Positions 26,792-35,490 of a DNA stretch of 48,331 nt are shown piece by piece. Under the pieces are notes generated by a model. It saw only the letters and a list, made by a program, of their open reading frames with translations, was not told the origin of the DNA and made no database searches. Source of the stretch: Parabacteroides sp. (lineage in GTDB: Bacteria; Bacteroidota; Bacteroidia; Bacteroidales; Tannerellaceae); assembly GCA_028707405.1 (NCBI GenBank), contig JAQWBH010000007.1:1-48331 (forward strand), read 5' to 3'. Position numbers and translations under genes: made by a program. Positions within the stretch are counted from its first letter, which is position 1; each line of letters begins with the position of its first letter.

Positions 26792-26822
26792 CAAAGATAA
26801 TCAATCAAATTAAAAATCCAAA
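26792..26822 (-). promoter_or_regulatory. Bacteroidetes promoter for the propeller lipoprotein
   Basis: On the minus strand TTTG (26822-26819) and TATCTTTG (26799-26792) are 19 bp apart, an exact -33/-7 arrangement. The ATG at 26765 follows 26 bases after the -7 box. Confidence 0.72.
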
Positions 26823-26842
26823 TTCACACTCATTTTATAAAA

Positions 26843-26876
26843 AAAGCAACTAGAGATATAATCTTCTAGCTGCTTT
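26843..26876 (-). terminator. Terminator of asd
   Basis: A 12-bp stem AAAGCAGCTAGA/TCTAGTTGCTTT (one G-T pair, minus strand) is followed on the minus strand by a T run. It lies between the asd stop and the promoter of the propeller lipoprotein. Confidence 0.75.
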
Positions 26877-26959
26877 CTTTATAAAATTTCTCCGCATTCA
26901 AATCCGGGAAATACAGACCAAAATATACTTTTTTGCGTCCCAAAAGGATCGCATTCACT

Positions 26960-27970
26960 TTATCCGATATTCTTAACCTTGATCAGGTATTCGGCAATCT
27001 GAACGGCATTAAGAGCGGCGCCTTTTTTAATCTGGTCACCTACAACCCAGAATGTCAGACCGTTTTCGTTGGCCAGATCTTTACGTATACGCCCTACGTA
27101 CACCGGATCCTTTCCTGCAACAAACAAAGGCATCGGATATTCTTTCTCTGCCGGATTATCTACCAGCACCAGTCCATTCTTCTTTGCAAAAGCATCTTTG
27201 GCTTCTTCAACCGAGATTGGACGTTCCGTTTCAACCCATACGCTCTCAGAATGAGAACGGAGAACCGGTACACGAACACACGTTGCACTTGTCACTACAT
27301 CCGAATGTAACATCTTGCGAGTTTCATTAAACATCTTTATCTCTTCTTTTGTATAGCCATTATCTGTAAACACATCGATCTGCGGAATCAGATTAAAGGC
27401 CAACTGATAGAAGAATTTATTGACTGTCACCGGCTTTTGTTCCAAATATTCTTTACATTGTATAAACAATTCATCCATTGCAGCAGCTCCAGCACCACTG
27501 GCCGCCTGATAAGTAGCTACATGAATACGTTTGATGTGCGAAATATCTTCCAAAGCTTTCAAAGCGACAATCATAATGATTGTCGAACAGTTCGGATTGG
27601 CAATAATATTACGCGGACGATCCAGAGCATCTTCCGGATTGACTTCAGGAACAACTAATGGCACATCATTGTCCATTCTAAATGCACTCGAATTATCAAT
27701 CATCACTGTTCCGAATTTAGTAATGGTTTCGGCATATTCACGGGAAACACCTGCACCGGCCGAAACAAAAGCAACGTCGATTCCCTTAAAGTCGTCGTTG
27801 TGCTTCAATTCCTTGACCGTGTACTTTTTACCACGGAAAGAATAATCACGTCCGGCACTTCGAGATGAACCAAATAAGGTAAGCTCATCGATCGGGAAGT
27901 TTTTCTCGTCGAGCACACGCAGGAACTCTTGTCCTACGGCTCCACTGACTCCAACAACTGCTACTTTCAT
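26960..27970 (-). CDS. asd: Aspartate-semialdehyde dehydrogenase
   Basis: NADPH-dependent reduction of aspartyl phosphate to aspartate semialdehyde, the branch point of the lysine/diaminopimelate, threonine and methionine pathways. The protein has 336 residues. The dinucleotide loop is GVSGAVGQE near the N terminus, the catalytic Cys is in NPNCST (C128), and the substrate-binding [10 protein letters not shown] block is intact. An in-frame GTG at 27982 would add four residues, but the ATG at 27970 gives the usual N terminus MKVAVVG. The diaminopimelate produced feeds the peptidoglycan pathway, as does ddh near the right end. Confidence 0.95.
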   Translation of the reverse strand: MKVAVVGVSGAVGQEFLRVLDEKNFPIDELTLFGSSRSAGRDYSFRGKKYTVKELKHNDDFKGIDVAFVSAGAGVSREYAETITKFGTVMIDNSSAFRMDNDVPLVVPEVNPEDALDRPRNIIANPNCSTIIMIVALKALEDISHIKRIHVATYQAASGAGAAAMDELFIQCKEYLEQKPVTVNKFFYQLAFNLIPQIDVFTDNGYTKEEIKMFNETRKMLHSDVVTSATCVRVPVLRSHSESVWVETERPISVEEAKDAFAKKNGLVLVDNPAEKEYPMPLFVAGKDPVYVGRIRKDLANENGLTFWVVGDQIKKGAALNAVQIAEYLIKVKNIG

Positions 27971-28053
27971 TTTTTTGAGCACTAATTTGTTTGTTTACTT
28001 AATATATTGTATTTTTATCACCGCTAAAGCATCCTCTCTAGCCAATGAGGTTG

Positions 28054-28061
28054 CAAAGATA
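28054..28061 (-). promoter_or_regulatory. Probable -7 box for asd
   Basis: The minus strand reads TATCTTTG, an exact TAnnTTTG match, 83 bases before the asd ATG. No clear -33 box is seen. If used, it leaves a leader of about 75 bases. Confidence 0.45.
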
Positions 28062-28090
28062 AACAATTTATAAAAAAAGCCGTTATAACT

Positions 28091-30412
28091 ATGAAACAAT
28101 TCATCATTTTATCCCTCCTGTTTCTTCCTATATGCCTTTATTCTCAAATAAATGAAACATTCGACAGCTCCGAAATTCCTTCTACATGGATTGGTAAAGA
28201 TCGAAATATGTTCAATGTTAAAGGCGGACGTCTACAACTAGGCATTTCACCAACAACCTCCGGTACAGCAGTAATCGGCATGAATATTTCATACGCTCCG
28301 GACATGCAGTGGGAATTTGATATTCAGATGAACAGTGCCCCAAGCGACAATAACAAACTTTGGGTGTATCTTTACCGCACCGACAGCACCGAATATTTCA
28401 ATCTACAAATTGGCTATAATAAAGAGAGAAAACTGGGGCTAAGACATAACGGAAAAGATATTATACGTAACGATGGAAACAATTATCAGAAAGATTCGTG
28501 GGTACACTTCAAGGTAACGTTGGAAAAAAACAGATACTGGACTTTATACAGTCGGCAGCATGATTCTACATATTATGTAAAGGAAGGAGCATGTGACTGT
28601 ACGGTAAAAGCCGTGAACAATGGACAATTCTGTTTCAAATTTGTATATACAAAAACCAAAAGTGACCTGTTTAGTATCGATAATATAAAAATTTCCAATA
28701 AAATAACACCAACTGATACTTCTGGTTTCTCAATTCCTGAAGAACAAAATCCTACACCTATTGAACTACCTGTTATAAAGTCCTTGGAAATAATCGATTT
28801 GTCGTCGTTGCAACTCTTATTCAATAAAGCCGTCAATATTGAAAAAGCCGCCTTTAATCTCACCGATATCGGCCTTGCTACCAAACAATCATATGCTGAC
28901 GAGACACATGAAAGAATCAATATATTCTTCGCGAAAGAACTTGAAACAGACAAATTCTACACCATTTCTTATAAAGGTATAAAAGATTTGTCAGGGAACG
29001 AACTCCCTGAGTATTCGCAAGAGATAAAAATCGAGAAAGAAGACGAGGATAATAATAACGAAAAAGAAGACAATAGCACAATTACACCTGGTTCGATTAT
29101 AATCAATGAAATCATGGCTGATCCCAAAGGTTTAACATCACTTCCAGAGACTGAATATGTAGAACTACATAATACAACAGACAAAGCACTGTCTCTTGCA
29201 GGATGCTTGTTTGTATACGACACTTCGGCAAAAGAGATAGGAAACACTACGATCTCCGCCAGAGGCTATGCCGTTCTTTATCGTGAAGGCCGCAATATCA
29301 CTGTCGATGATACAGGAATCGCCGTTCCATTAGGCAACTTTCCTGCAGCACTGGCAAACACGGGAAAGAAACTTCAATTACTTGACTCCTCGGGAAAGAT
29401 CATTGACGAAGTGATCTATGCCAAAGCCACACCTGCCAAATCATGGGAACGTGCATATAATCAGTGGAACCTATCGGTGGATCCACGAGGTGGAACACCC
29501 GGTGCGAAGAATAGTTCGCAAGGCGAAAAAAAACCCGACGAGCCTGAAGAGCCTGAGAAACCTGAAGAACCGGAGATATCGCCTGTCAAACCGAACGATA
29601 TAATTTTCAATGAACTACTACCCGAACCACGCTCCGGAGGCAGTGAATATATCGAACTTTACAACCGTTCCGATAAGGATCTTCCGTTAAGCGGCCTTTC
29701 CATCGCTCTTCGCAAGTCAGATGAAACATTGAGTACACATTATCCACTTTCTGCTCTAAAAGGAAACCTTAAGGCAGGTAACTACATAGCTTTGACAAAA
29801 AATTACGAAGGTGTCGCTTCCTTCTATATGCTTAGCGAACCTCACGCACTACATGAAATCGAGAAACTTCCGATTCTCGCCAATACCTCTTCTACAATTG
29901 TATTGTTCAGAACCGCCGATGAAACTATCATCGATGAAGTAAGCTACAATAACAAATGGCATGCAGCATCCGTCAAAGACAAGAAAGGCGTTTCTTTGGA
30001 ACGAATATCTCCTGATAAAGCGACACAAGATGCAACAAACTGGACTTCAGCTGCCGGATCGGTAGGTTTTGGAACACCCGGATATAAAAACTCACAAGTC
30101 AGGAATTCTTCTTCAGAAATACCGTTAGGTATCGATGTACCACGCTGGTCCAATGAAGGCGGGAAATACATAATTTCCTATCTGACAGAGGAAACGGGCT
30201 ATCGATGCAGAGCCTTTGTCTATAACACCGCAGGACAGCGTGTGGCCACCATAACAACAAACGAACTACTAGGAACAAACGGACAATTATATTGGGACGG
30301 AATGCAATCAGGCAACAGACATCTTCCAACAGGAATCTATATTTTCTACGCTGAACTATATCATTCAAACGGGAAAGTAATGCGCTTTAAAAAAGCATTC
30401 CCGATACGTTGA
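28091..30412 (+). CDS. Multidomain exported protein with two lamin-tail domains
   Basis: A 773-residue exported protein with a signal peptide (to about residue 18). Domains in order: an N-terminal jelly-roll/LamG-like module (about 20-205), an Ig-like module (228-315), a lamin tail domain (LTD, 334-473, IIINEIMADPKG), a Pro/Glu-rich linker (about 478-500), a second LTD (502-675, IIFNELLPEP) and a C-terminal FlgD-like Ig module (about 690-773) ending KKAFPIR. LTDs occur in bacterial extracellular nucleases and surface proteins. No nuclease domain is present here, so the role may be adhesive or structural. The FlgD-like end may act as a sorting or assembly module; this is not proven. It is convergent with the M16 protease gene, 7 bases apart. 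Confidence 0.82.
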   Translation: MKQFIILSLLFLPICLYSQINETFDSSEIPSTWIGKDRNMFNVKGGRLQLGISPTTSGTAVIGMNISYAPDMQWEFDIQMNSAPSDNNKLWVYLYRTDSTEYFNLQIGYNKERKLGLRHNGKDIIRNDGNNYQKDSWVHFKVTLEKNRYWTLYSRQHDSTYYVKEGACDCTVKAVNNGQFCFKFVYTKTKSDLFSIDNIKISNKITPTDTSGFSIPEEQNPTPIELPVIKSLEIIDLSSLQLLFNKAVNIEKAAFNLTDIGLATKQSYADETHERINIFFAKELETDKFYTISYKGIKDLSGNELPEYSQEIKIEKEDEDNNNEKEDNSTITPGSIIINEIMADPKGLTSLPETEYVELHNTTDKALSLAGCLFVYDTSAKEIGNTTISARGYAVLYREGRNITVDDTGIAVPLGNFPAALANTGKKLQLLDSSGKIIDEVIYAKATPAKSWERAYNQWNLSVDPRGGTPGAKNSSQGEKKPDEPEEPEKPEEPEISPVKPNDIIFNELLPEPRSGGSEYIELYNRSDKDLPLSGLSIALRKSDETLSTHYPLSALKGNLKAGNYIALTKNYEGVASFYMLSEPHALHEIEKLPILANTSSTIVLFRTADETIIDEVSYNNKWHAASVKDKKGVSLERISPDKATQDATNWTSAAGSVGFGTPGYKNSQVRNSSSEIPLGIDVPRWSNEGGKYIISYLTEETGYRCRAFVYNTAGQRVATITTNELLGTNGQLYWDGMQSGNRHLPTGIYIFYAELYHSNGKVMRFKKAFPIR

Positions 30413-30419
30413 CGGAGTT

Positions 30420-33236
30420 TCACGGTTCCATCACCACTTCGATATTGTTGCCTTGCCCTACCAGCATCCTGGCAAACGACTGTATTTTTGCGGGCGTGAT
30501 CGAATTCATCGTCTTTACAAAATCCGTGTATCCGTCAAAATGACGGGAATAATAGTTGTCCAATATATTCAACCAATAGCCATTTTCTTGCATTTTTTCG
30601 GCATGGCGTTTCATCACATTATCGCGCGACTTTTTGAAATCTTCGGCAGTCGGACCGTTCTCCAGTAAGTTCTCCATTTCATGATGAACGATCGCGTTTA
30701 GTTCTTTCTGCTTTGCGGGATCCGTTTCGAAAGATGTTTGCAGATAAGTTTGTCCTTCTGGAAAAGAAGCAATCTGCACAGTCGTTGCTATATCATAGGT
30801 TCCTCCTTCATTCTCACGAATCTGCTTCGTATATACGAGGTCGAGAATTTGCTTCAACATGTTTGAAGTAAGAATATTTTCCAGATTGTAAGGCATTCGT
30901 CCGGACCAAAAGTCAACAACTGTAGCCTTAGGTGTTTCCATCTTCCGCTTGATAATATCCGAATAATGGCCTTTACGAAATGCAGGGACTTCGAGGGGAT
31001 TGCCCTTTTCTATAACCCCTTTAGTCGGCAATGCTGCCAAATACTGCTTAATAAGCGGTTTTAGAGTATCCGGATTCAAGTTTCCCGTGAATGTAAACAC
31101 GAAACCTGAAGCATCAGCAAAACGTTCTTTACAAATTTGCATGACACGCGAATAGGTGATATTATCAAAATCAGAAACTACAATACGCGCGGCACGTGGA
31201 TTTCCATTATAAAGTATGCTTGCCAGCGTATCATTAAGAACAATCATCGGATTGAGTTGAAGATTTACCAGTTGCGCTTTGATTCGCGACTCAAAAGATT
31301 TATAGGCTTCCTCGTCTATCCGCGGAGCAGTAAAATTAAGATAAATCAGTTCAAACAGTGTCTTGATGTCCGAAGGTGCAGCATAACCATTCAAACTTTC
31401 ATCGTCTAACCCGATCGATGACGAGCAAGAGACTTTCTTTCCTGCAAGAACCTTTCCCAGATCAATCAGAGAAAAATCACCCAACCCTCCCAAACCTATG
31501 ACATCATTCAAGATCTTCAGGTTAGCTATCTCCTTAGAACCATATAATGTACTGCCACCAGGCGAAGTAGCTGTCATCAAAATCTCATCCTTTTTGAAAT
31601 CGGTATGTTTAAGAACCACTTTTACACCATTACTCAATGTCATTACTGTTGCACCAAACTGCGGATCAATTCTGCAGCTCTTTATCTTTCCGGGAATAGG
31701 AAGATTCGAAACGAGCGGCTTATCCGAAACTGTCTCCCTATAAGGCTCAACAGGCATCTGCTGCGCTTTCTTGAACGACTCCAATAACTGCGCTTCACTA
31801 GGATATTTCAACCCTTCTTTTTGAGGGCCGGTCAAACTGATTACAATATTCCTGTCTCCTATCAGAGACTTCACATGCTCATTAATCTGCTCAACAGAAA
31901 TGCGCGGGGCTAACTGATTAATTAATATATATTCAGTTTCAATACCCGGAATATATCCTCCGTCAGTAAAATGAGAAGCATATTCATTAGTAAAAGTCCG
32001 ATTCTTCTGCTTATCACGATCATTATAAATCGATTCATAATCTTTCAGAACGTTTATTCGGGCCCGGTCATACTCCGAAGGCGTAAATCCATAACGTTTC
32101 ACCCGTTCCGTTTCATTCACCAATGCAATCATTGCACGATTAATATCATTTTCTTTAACCAACGCAGAAACAGTCCAGGCATCTTTCGTTTTCGCAACCA
32201 TATAGTTCCCGTCAGCCGCCTGTGCAACAACAAAAGGAGGATCAGCCTTCTGCAAAATCTCACTAAAACGGTCATTAATCATGGAAACGGCTACTTCGTC
32301 CATATAATCTTTAAGCAATCCCGCCATCGTGGCAGTAAGCTCTTTAGGCATCCGTTCGTGTTTATAAAATAGGGAAAGAATCGTGTTCGACGACTCTTTA
32401 TCAGTGGCGACCGAAACCAGCGGACTATCATTGTTAGTCACTTCAAAGTAAGGACGATTTGCCGGATTTACAGGAGTCGGAATATCAGCAAAAACCTGCT
32501 TTAATGCCCTTTCCACACTATCCGCATTGATATCTCCAACGATAATAACTCCTTGAAGATCCGGGCGATACCACTTTTTATAGTAAGCTCTCAATTCCTC
32601 ACTCTTAAAATGATTGATCACATCTATCGAACCGATGGGCATCCGGCTTGCATACCGGCTACCGGGAAACATTTTTGGAAGCTGCTGCTCCCAAAGCCTC
32701 GCCTGTGCATCCTGACGTGTACGCCATTCCTCGCGAATCACCGCACGTTCCTTTTCTATTGACGTATCAGCCAGCGTGATACAGTTCGACCAATCATGAA
32801 GTATAAGCAAACAGGAGTCAACAACACTACGACGCTTTACCGGCGCATTCATAATCATATATATCGTCTCGTCAAAACCTGTGTAAGCATTGAAATTTTC
32901 GCCTCCCCGCATACCGATACTTTCGGTATATTCGTCCATCGCATGACCCGGAAAATGCTTGCTTCCGTCAAACGCCATATGTTCAAGAACGTGCGCCAGT
33001 CCGCGTTGATTCTCTTCTTCAAGGATTGATCCTACATTCTGCACAAGAAAAAAGTCGGCCCGCTCTTTAGGCAAGGCATTATGGCGAATATAATAAGTCA
33101 GCCCGTTAACTAACTTTCCATAATGAATGCCCGAATCAATCGGCAACGGCTTCATCGGCAATTGCTGGGCCACAATTATCGAAGCGAACAACAACCAAAA
33201 CAGCGACACCGAAAAAATATGATGTATATATCGCAT
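30420..33236 (-). CDS. M16-family zinc metalloprotease
   Basis: A 938-residue insulinase/pitrilysin-type protease. A signal peptide (to about residue 24) directs it to the periplasm. The inverted zinc motif HVLEH is at residues 82-86, with the downstream Glu zinc ligand in VIREEW. The four M16 repeats give the usual length of about 930. Bacteroidetes carry such proteases, often with a role in peptide uptake or processing. The ATG at 33236 was chosen because it starts the signal peptide; an earlier in-frame start at 33269 adds 11 unrelated residues and overlaps a probable -7 box. Confidence 0.9.
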   Translation of the reverse strand: MRYIHHIFSVSLFWLLFASIIVAQQLPMKPLPIDSGIHYGKLVNGLTYYIRHNALPKERADFFLVQNVGSILEEENQRGLAHVLEHMAFDGSKHFPGHAMDEYTESIGMRGGENFNAYTGFDETIYMIMNAPVKRRSVVDSCLLILHDWSNCITLADTSIEKERAVIREEWRTRQDAQARLWEQQLPKMFPGSRYASRMPIGSIDVINHFKSEELRAYYKKWYRPDLQGVIIVGDINADSVERALKQVFADIPTPVNPANRPYFEVTNNDSPLVSVATDKESSNTILSLFYKHERMPKELTATMAGLLKDYMDEVAVSMINDRFSEILQKADPPFVVAQAADGNYMVAKTKDAWTVSALVKENDINRAMIALVNETERVKRYGFTPSEYDRARINVLKDYESIYNDRDKQKNRTFTNEYASHFTDGGYIPGIETEYILINQLAPRISVEQINEHVKSLIGDRNIVISLTGPQKEGLKYPSEAQLLESFKKAQQMPVEPYRETVSDKPLVSNLPIPGKIKSCRIDPQFGATVMTLSNGVKVVLKHTDFKKDEILMTATSPGGSTLYGSKEIANLKILNDVIGLGGLGDFSLIDLGKVLAGKKVSCSSSIGLDDESLNGYAAPSDIKTLFELIYLNFTAPRIDEEAYKSFESRIKAQLVNLQLNPMIVLNDTLASILYNGNPRAARIVVSDFDNITYSRVMQICKERFADASGFVFTFTGNLNPDTLKPLIKQYLAALPTKGVIEKGNPLEVPAFRKGHYSDIIKRKMETPKATVVDFWSGRMPYNLENILTSNMLKQILDLVYTKQIRENEGGTYDIATTVQIASFPEGQTYLQTSFETDPAKQKELNAIVHHEMENLLENGPTAEDFKKSRDNVMKRHAEKMQENGYWLNILDNYYSRHFDGYTDFVKTMNSITPAKIQSFARMLVGQGNNIEVVMEP

Positions 33237-33256
33237 AATCCCTTCTTTAATGGGAA

Positions 33257-33264
33257 CAAATGTA
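33257..33264 (-). promoter_or_regulatory. Possible -7 box for the M16 protease
   Basis: The minus strand reads TACATTTG, an exact TAnnTTTG match, 20 bases before the ATG at 33236. No -33 box was found. It argues against the earlier start at 33269. Confidence 0.4.
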
Positions 33265-33430
33265 AACAAAATAAGTGATGTGAATAAAAGAGTTAATAAT
33301 AATTATATACAAATTCCCGTCTCCGGAACCAGTTTCATCTGATCTATGTTGTCATTGGTTTATATAAAAGAATGCATCTGATAATACGTATTTATACATT
33401 TGTATAAACAAATTTATCGATTCATATATA

Positions 33431-33500
33431 TGGAACGGTCGAACCATATTATATGGAACGATCGACTCACATATGTGGAACGATCGTTCCATATTATATG
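33431..33500. repeat. Tandem palindromic repeat array, GGAACG-type units
   Basis: Three units begin with GGAACG at 33432, 33455 and 33477, giving periods of 23 and 22 bases. The third contains the perfect 16-bp palindrome TGGAACGATCGTTCCA (33476-33491). CCATATTATATG occurs between units 1 and 2 and again after unit 3, so the first two units form a 45-base higher-order repeat. The array is not part of a gene. It resembles short intergenic repeats of unknown role, perhaps a protein-binding array, a structured RNA, or an extragenic repetitive element. Confidence 0.75.
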
Positions 33501-33604
33501 AGCCGACAACTTCATTTGTACTTTTACAAAACTTCATTCCAATCCAAGCAAAAATTCTTCCATAATATAGACAAAGTACTCTATAAAGAAATTAGACAAG
33601 ATTG

Positions 33605-33635
33605 TTTGTAGTCCTCGCGGGTTACACTATCTTTG
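33605..33635 (+). promoter_or_regulatory. Bacteroidetes promoter for argS
   Basis: TTTG (33605-33608) and TATCTTTG (33628-33635) are 19 bp apart, a textbook -33/-7 arrangement. The ATG at 33695 is 59 bases after the -7 box, leaving a leader of about 50 bases with a hairpin. Confidence 0.78.
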
Positions 33636-33649
33636 CATCTGAAAAGCCC

Positions 33650-33666
33650 GCAGTTTGCTAAACTGC
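33650..33666 (+). promoter_or_regulatory. Leader hairpin of argS
   Basis: GCAGTTT (33650-33656) pairs perfectly with AAACTGC (33660-33666), enclosing a 3-nt loop. It lies between the predicted transcription start and the argS ATG at 33695. It has no T tract and is not a terminator; it may affect translation or mRNA stability. Confidence 0.4.
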
Positions 33667-33694
33667 CTAATCATTAAACTGTAATCATAACAAT

Positions 33695-35488
33695 ATGAAA
33701 ATAGAACAACAGATATCCGGTGCAGTGAAAGCCGGCATTAATGAACTTTACGGTGCTGATGTAGCCGACAATCAGATTCAACTACAAAAGACCAAAAAAG
33801 AATTCAAGGGACACCTGACCCTTGTTGTATTTCCATTTCTCCGCCTGTCAAAAAAATCACCGGAGCAAACGGCTAACGAGATTGGCGATTATTTGCAAAA
33901 AAGCACAACAGCTGTAGCCGAATATAATGTAATCAAGGGATTTCTGAACTTAACCATATCCTGCACCTGTTGGATTGACCTACTGAATGATATCAACGCT
34001 CAACCGGAGTATGGTATTACAAATGCCACAGACGAGTCGCCACTGATCATGATTGAATACTCATCACCAAACACCAATAAGCCGCTCCATCTGGGACATG
34101 TACGCAACAATCTGTTAGGTTATAGTCTGGCACAGATCATGAAAGCGAATGGCAACAAAGTTATCAAGACCAACATCGTGAATGACCGAGGTATCCATAT
34201 CTGCAAATCCATGCTTGCCTGGCAAAAGTGGGGTAATGGGATCACACCTGAAAAAGCTGGCAAAAAAGGCGATCATTTAATCGGCGACTTCTATGTTTTA
34301 TTCAGCAATAAACTAAAGGAAGAGACTCAAGAACTGGAAGTTAAGGGCATGACAAAAGAAGAAGCCGAAGCTGCGGCTCCACTGATGCAAGAAGCACATG
34401 AAATGCTTCGCAAATGGGAAGCAGGCGATAAAGATGTACGTGCATTGTGGGAAATGATGAACAGTTGGGTGTATACCGGATTCGATGAAACATATAAGAT
34501 GCTAGGGGTCAGTTTCGACAAGATATATTATGAATCGCAAACCTATCTCGAAGGCAAAGCCAAAGTGATGGAAGGACTCGAAAAGGGAATATTCTATCGT
34601 CGTGACGATGGTTCTGTTTGGGCAGATTTACGCGGAGAAGGATTAGACGAGAAGCTTCTGTTACGTTCGGATGGAACGTCCGTTTATATGACACAGGATA
34701 TCGGAACAGCCAAGCTGCGTTTTGACGACTATCCTATCGACAAAATGATATATGTCGTTGGTAATGAACAAAATTATCACTTCCAGGTACTGTCGATCCT
34801 GCTTGACAAGTTAGGTTTTGCCTTTGGCAAAGGCTTAGTGCACTACTCTTATGGAATGGTTGAACTTCCTGATGGAAAAATGAAAAGTCGGGAAGGGACA
34901 GTTGTTGATGCCGACGATTTAATGGCAGAAATGATTCAGACAGCGCGCGATATCTCTAAAGAAGCAGGGAAAACCGATCGCCTTTCTATAGAAGAAAGCA
35001 ACAATATTGCACGTATCGTCGGCCTAGGTTCACTGAAATACTTTATTCTGAAAGTGGATCCACGTAAAAACATGACTTTTAATCCAAAGGAATCAATCGA
35101 CTTCAATGGCAATACGGGTTCGTTCATTCAATACACCTATGCACGCATTCGTTCCATTTTGCGTAAAGCCGCCGAAGATGGAATTGTTATCCCGAATGTC
35201 TTATCTGATACGACTTCCATTTCCGAAAAAGAAGAGAACCTAATACAATCGGTTGCCGACTTTGCCGCAACCGTAAAAGAGGCCGGCAACGAATACAGTC
35301 CGGCGCTGATTGCCAATTACATCTATGATATGGCAAAAGAATATAATCAGTTCTATCATGATTTTTCTATCTTGCATGAAGAAGATGAAGCACTAAAAGC
35401 ATTCCGTCTGGTACTCTCATCGAATGTAGCAAAAGTTATCAAATCAGGTACAGCACTATTAGGTATGGAAGTGCCAGAAAGGATGTAG
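33695..35488 (+). CDS. argS: Arginyl-tRNA synthetase
   Basis: Class I aminoacyl-tRNA synthetase that charges tRNA-Arg, 597 residues. It begins with the Arg-specific N-terminal tRNA-recognition domain (1-115), then the catalytic core with SSPNTNKPLHLGH (HLGH 132-135) and the KMSKS-equivalent KMKSREG, and ends with the helical DALR anticodon-binding domain (about 470-597). All parts are complete. A strong promoter and a leader hairpin precede it, and the VIT1-type gene follows 2 bases after its stop, so the two are co-transcribed. Confidence 0.96.
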   Translation: MKIEQQISGAVKAGINELYGADVADNQIQLQKTKKEFKGHLTLVVFPFLRLSKKSPEQTANEIGDYLQKSTTAVAEYNVIKGFLNLTISCTCWIDLLNDINAQPEYGITNATDESPLIMIEYSSPNTNKPLHLGHVRNNLLGYSLAQIMKANGNKVIKTNIVNDRGIHICKSMLAWQKWGNGITPEKAGKKGDHLIGDFYVLFSNKLKEETQELEVKGMTKEEAEAAAPLMQEAHEMLRKWEAGDKDVRALWEMMNSWVYTGFDETYKMLGVSFDKIYYESQTYLEGKAKVMEGLEKGIFYRRDDGSVWADLRGEGLDEKLLLRSDGTSVYMTQDIGTAKLRFDDYPIDKMIYVVGNEQNYHFQVLSILLDKLGFAFGKGLVHYSYGMVELPDGKMKSREGTVVDADDLMAEMIQTARDISKEAGKTDRLSIEESNNIARIVGLGSLKYFILKVDPRKNMTFNPKESIDFNGNTGSFIQYTYARIRSILRKAAEDGIVIPNVLSDTTSISEKEENLIQSVADFAATVKEAGNEYSPALIANYIYDMAKEYNQFYHDFSILHEEDEALKAFRLVLSSNVAKVIKSGTALLGMEVPERM

Positions 35489-35490
35489 TT

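Larger units (their letters stand above)
33237..33694. other. Intergenic region between M16 protease and argS (458 bases)
   Basis: The stretch holds a possible minus-strand promoter for the protease, an AT-rich inverted repeat at 33398-33413 (ATTTGT/ACAAAT), a palindromic repeat array at 33431-33500, and the argS promoter and leader hairpin, each listed separately. A 61-codon minus-strand frame over the array was rejected as a gene because it is built from the repeats. No RNA gene is evident. Confidence 0.6.

Noticed and set aside
27971-27982. GTG start of asd four codons earlier
   Set aside because: The ATG at 27970 gives the normal dehydrogenase N terminus MKVAVVG; the four extra residues have no support.
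33352-33537. 61-codon minus-strand frame with repeated YNMxRxFHIxESI peptides
   Set aside because: The peptide repeat simply reflects the 22-23-base palindromic DNA units, and the frame has no start signal or known homologue pattern. It was treated as a repeat array, not a gene.
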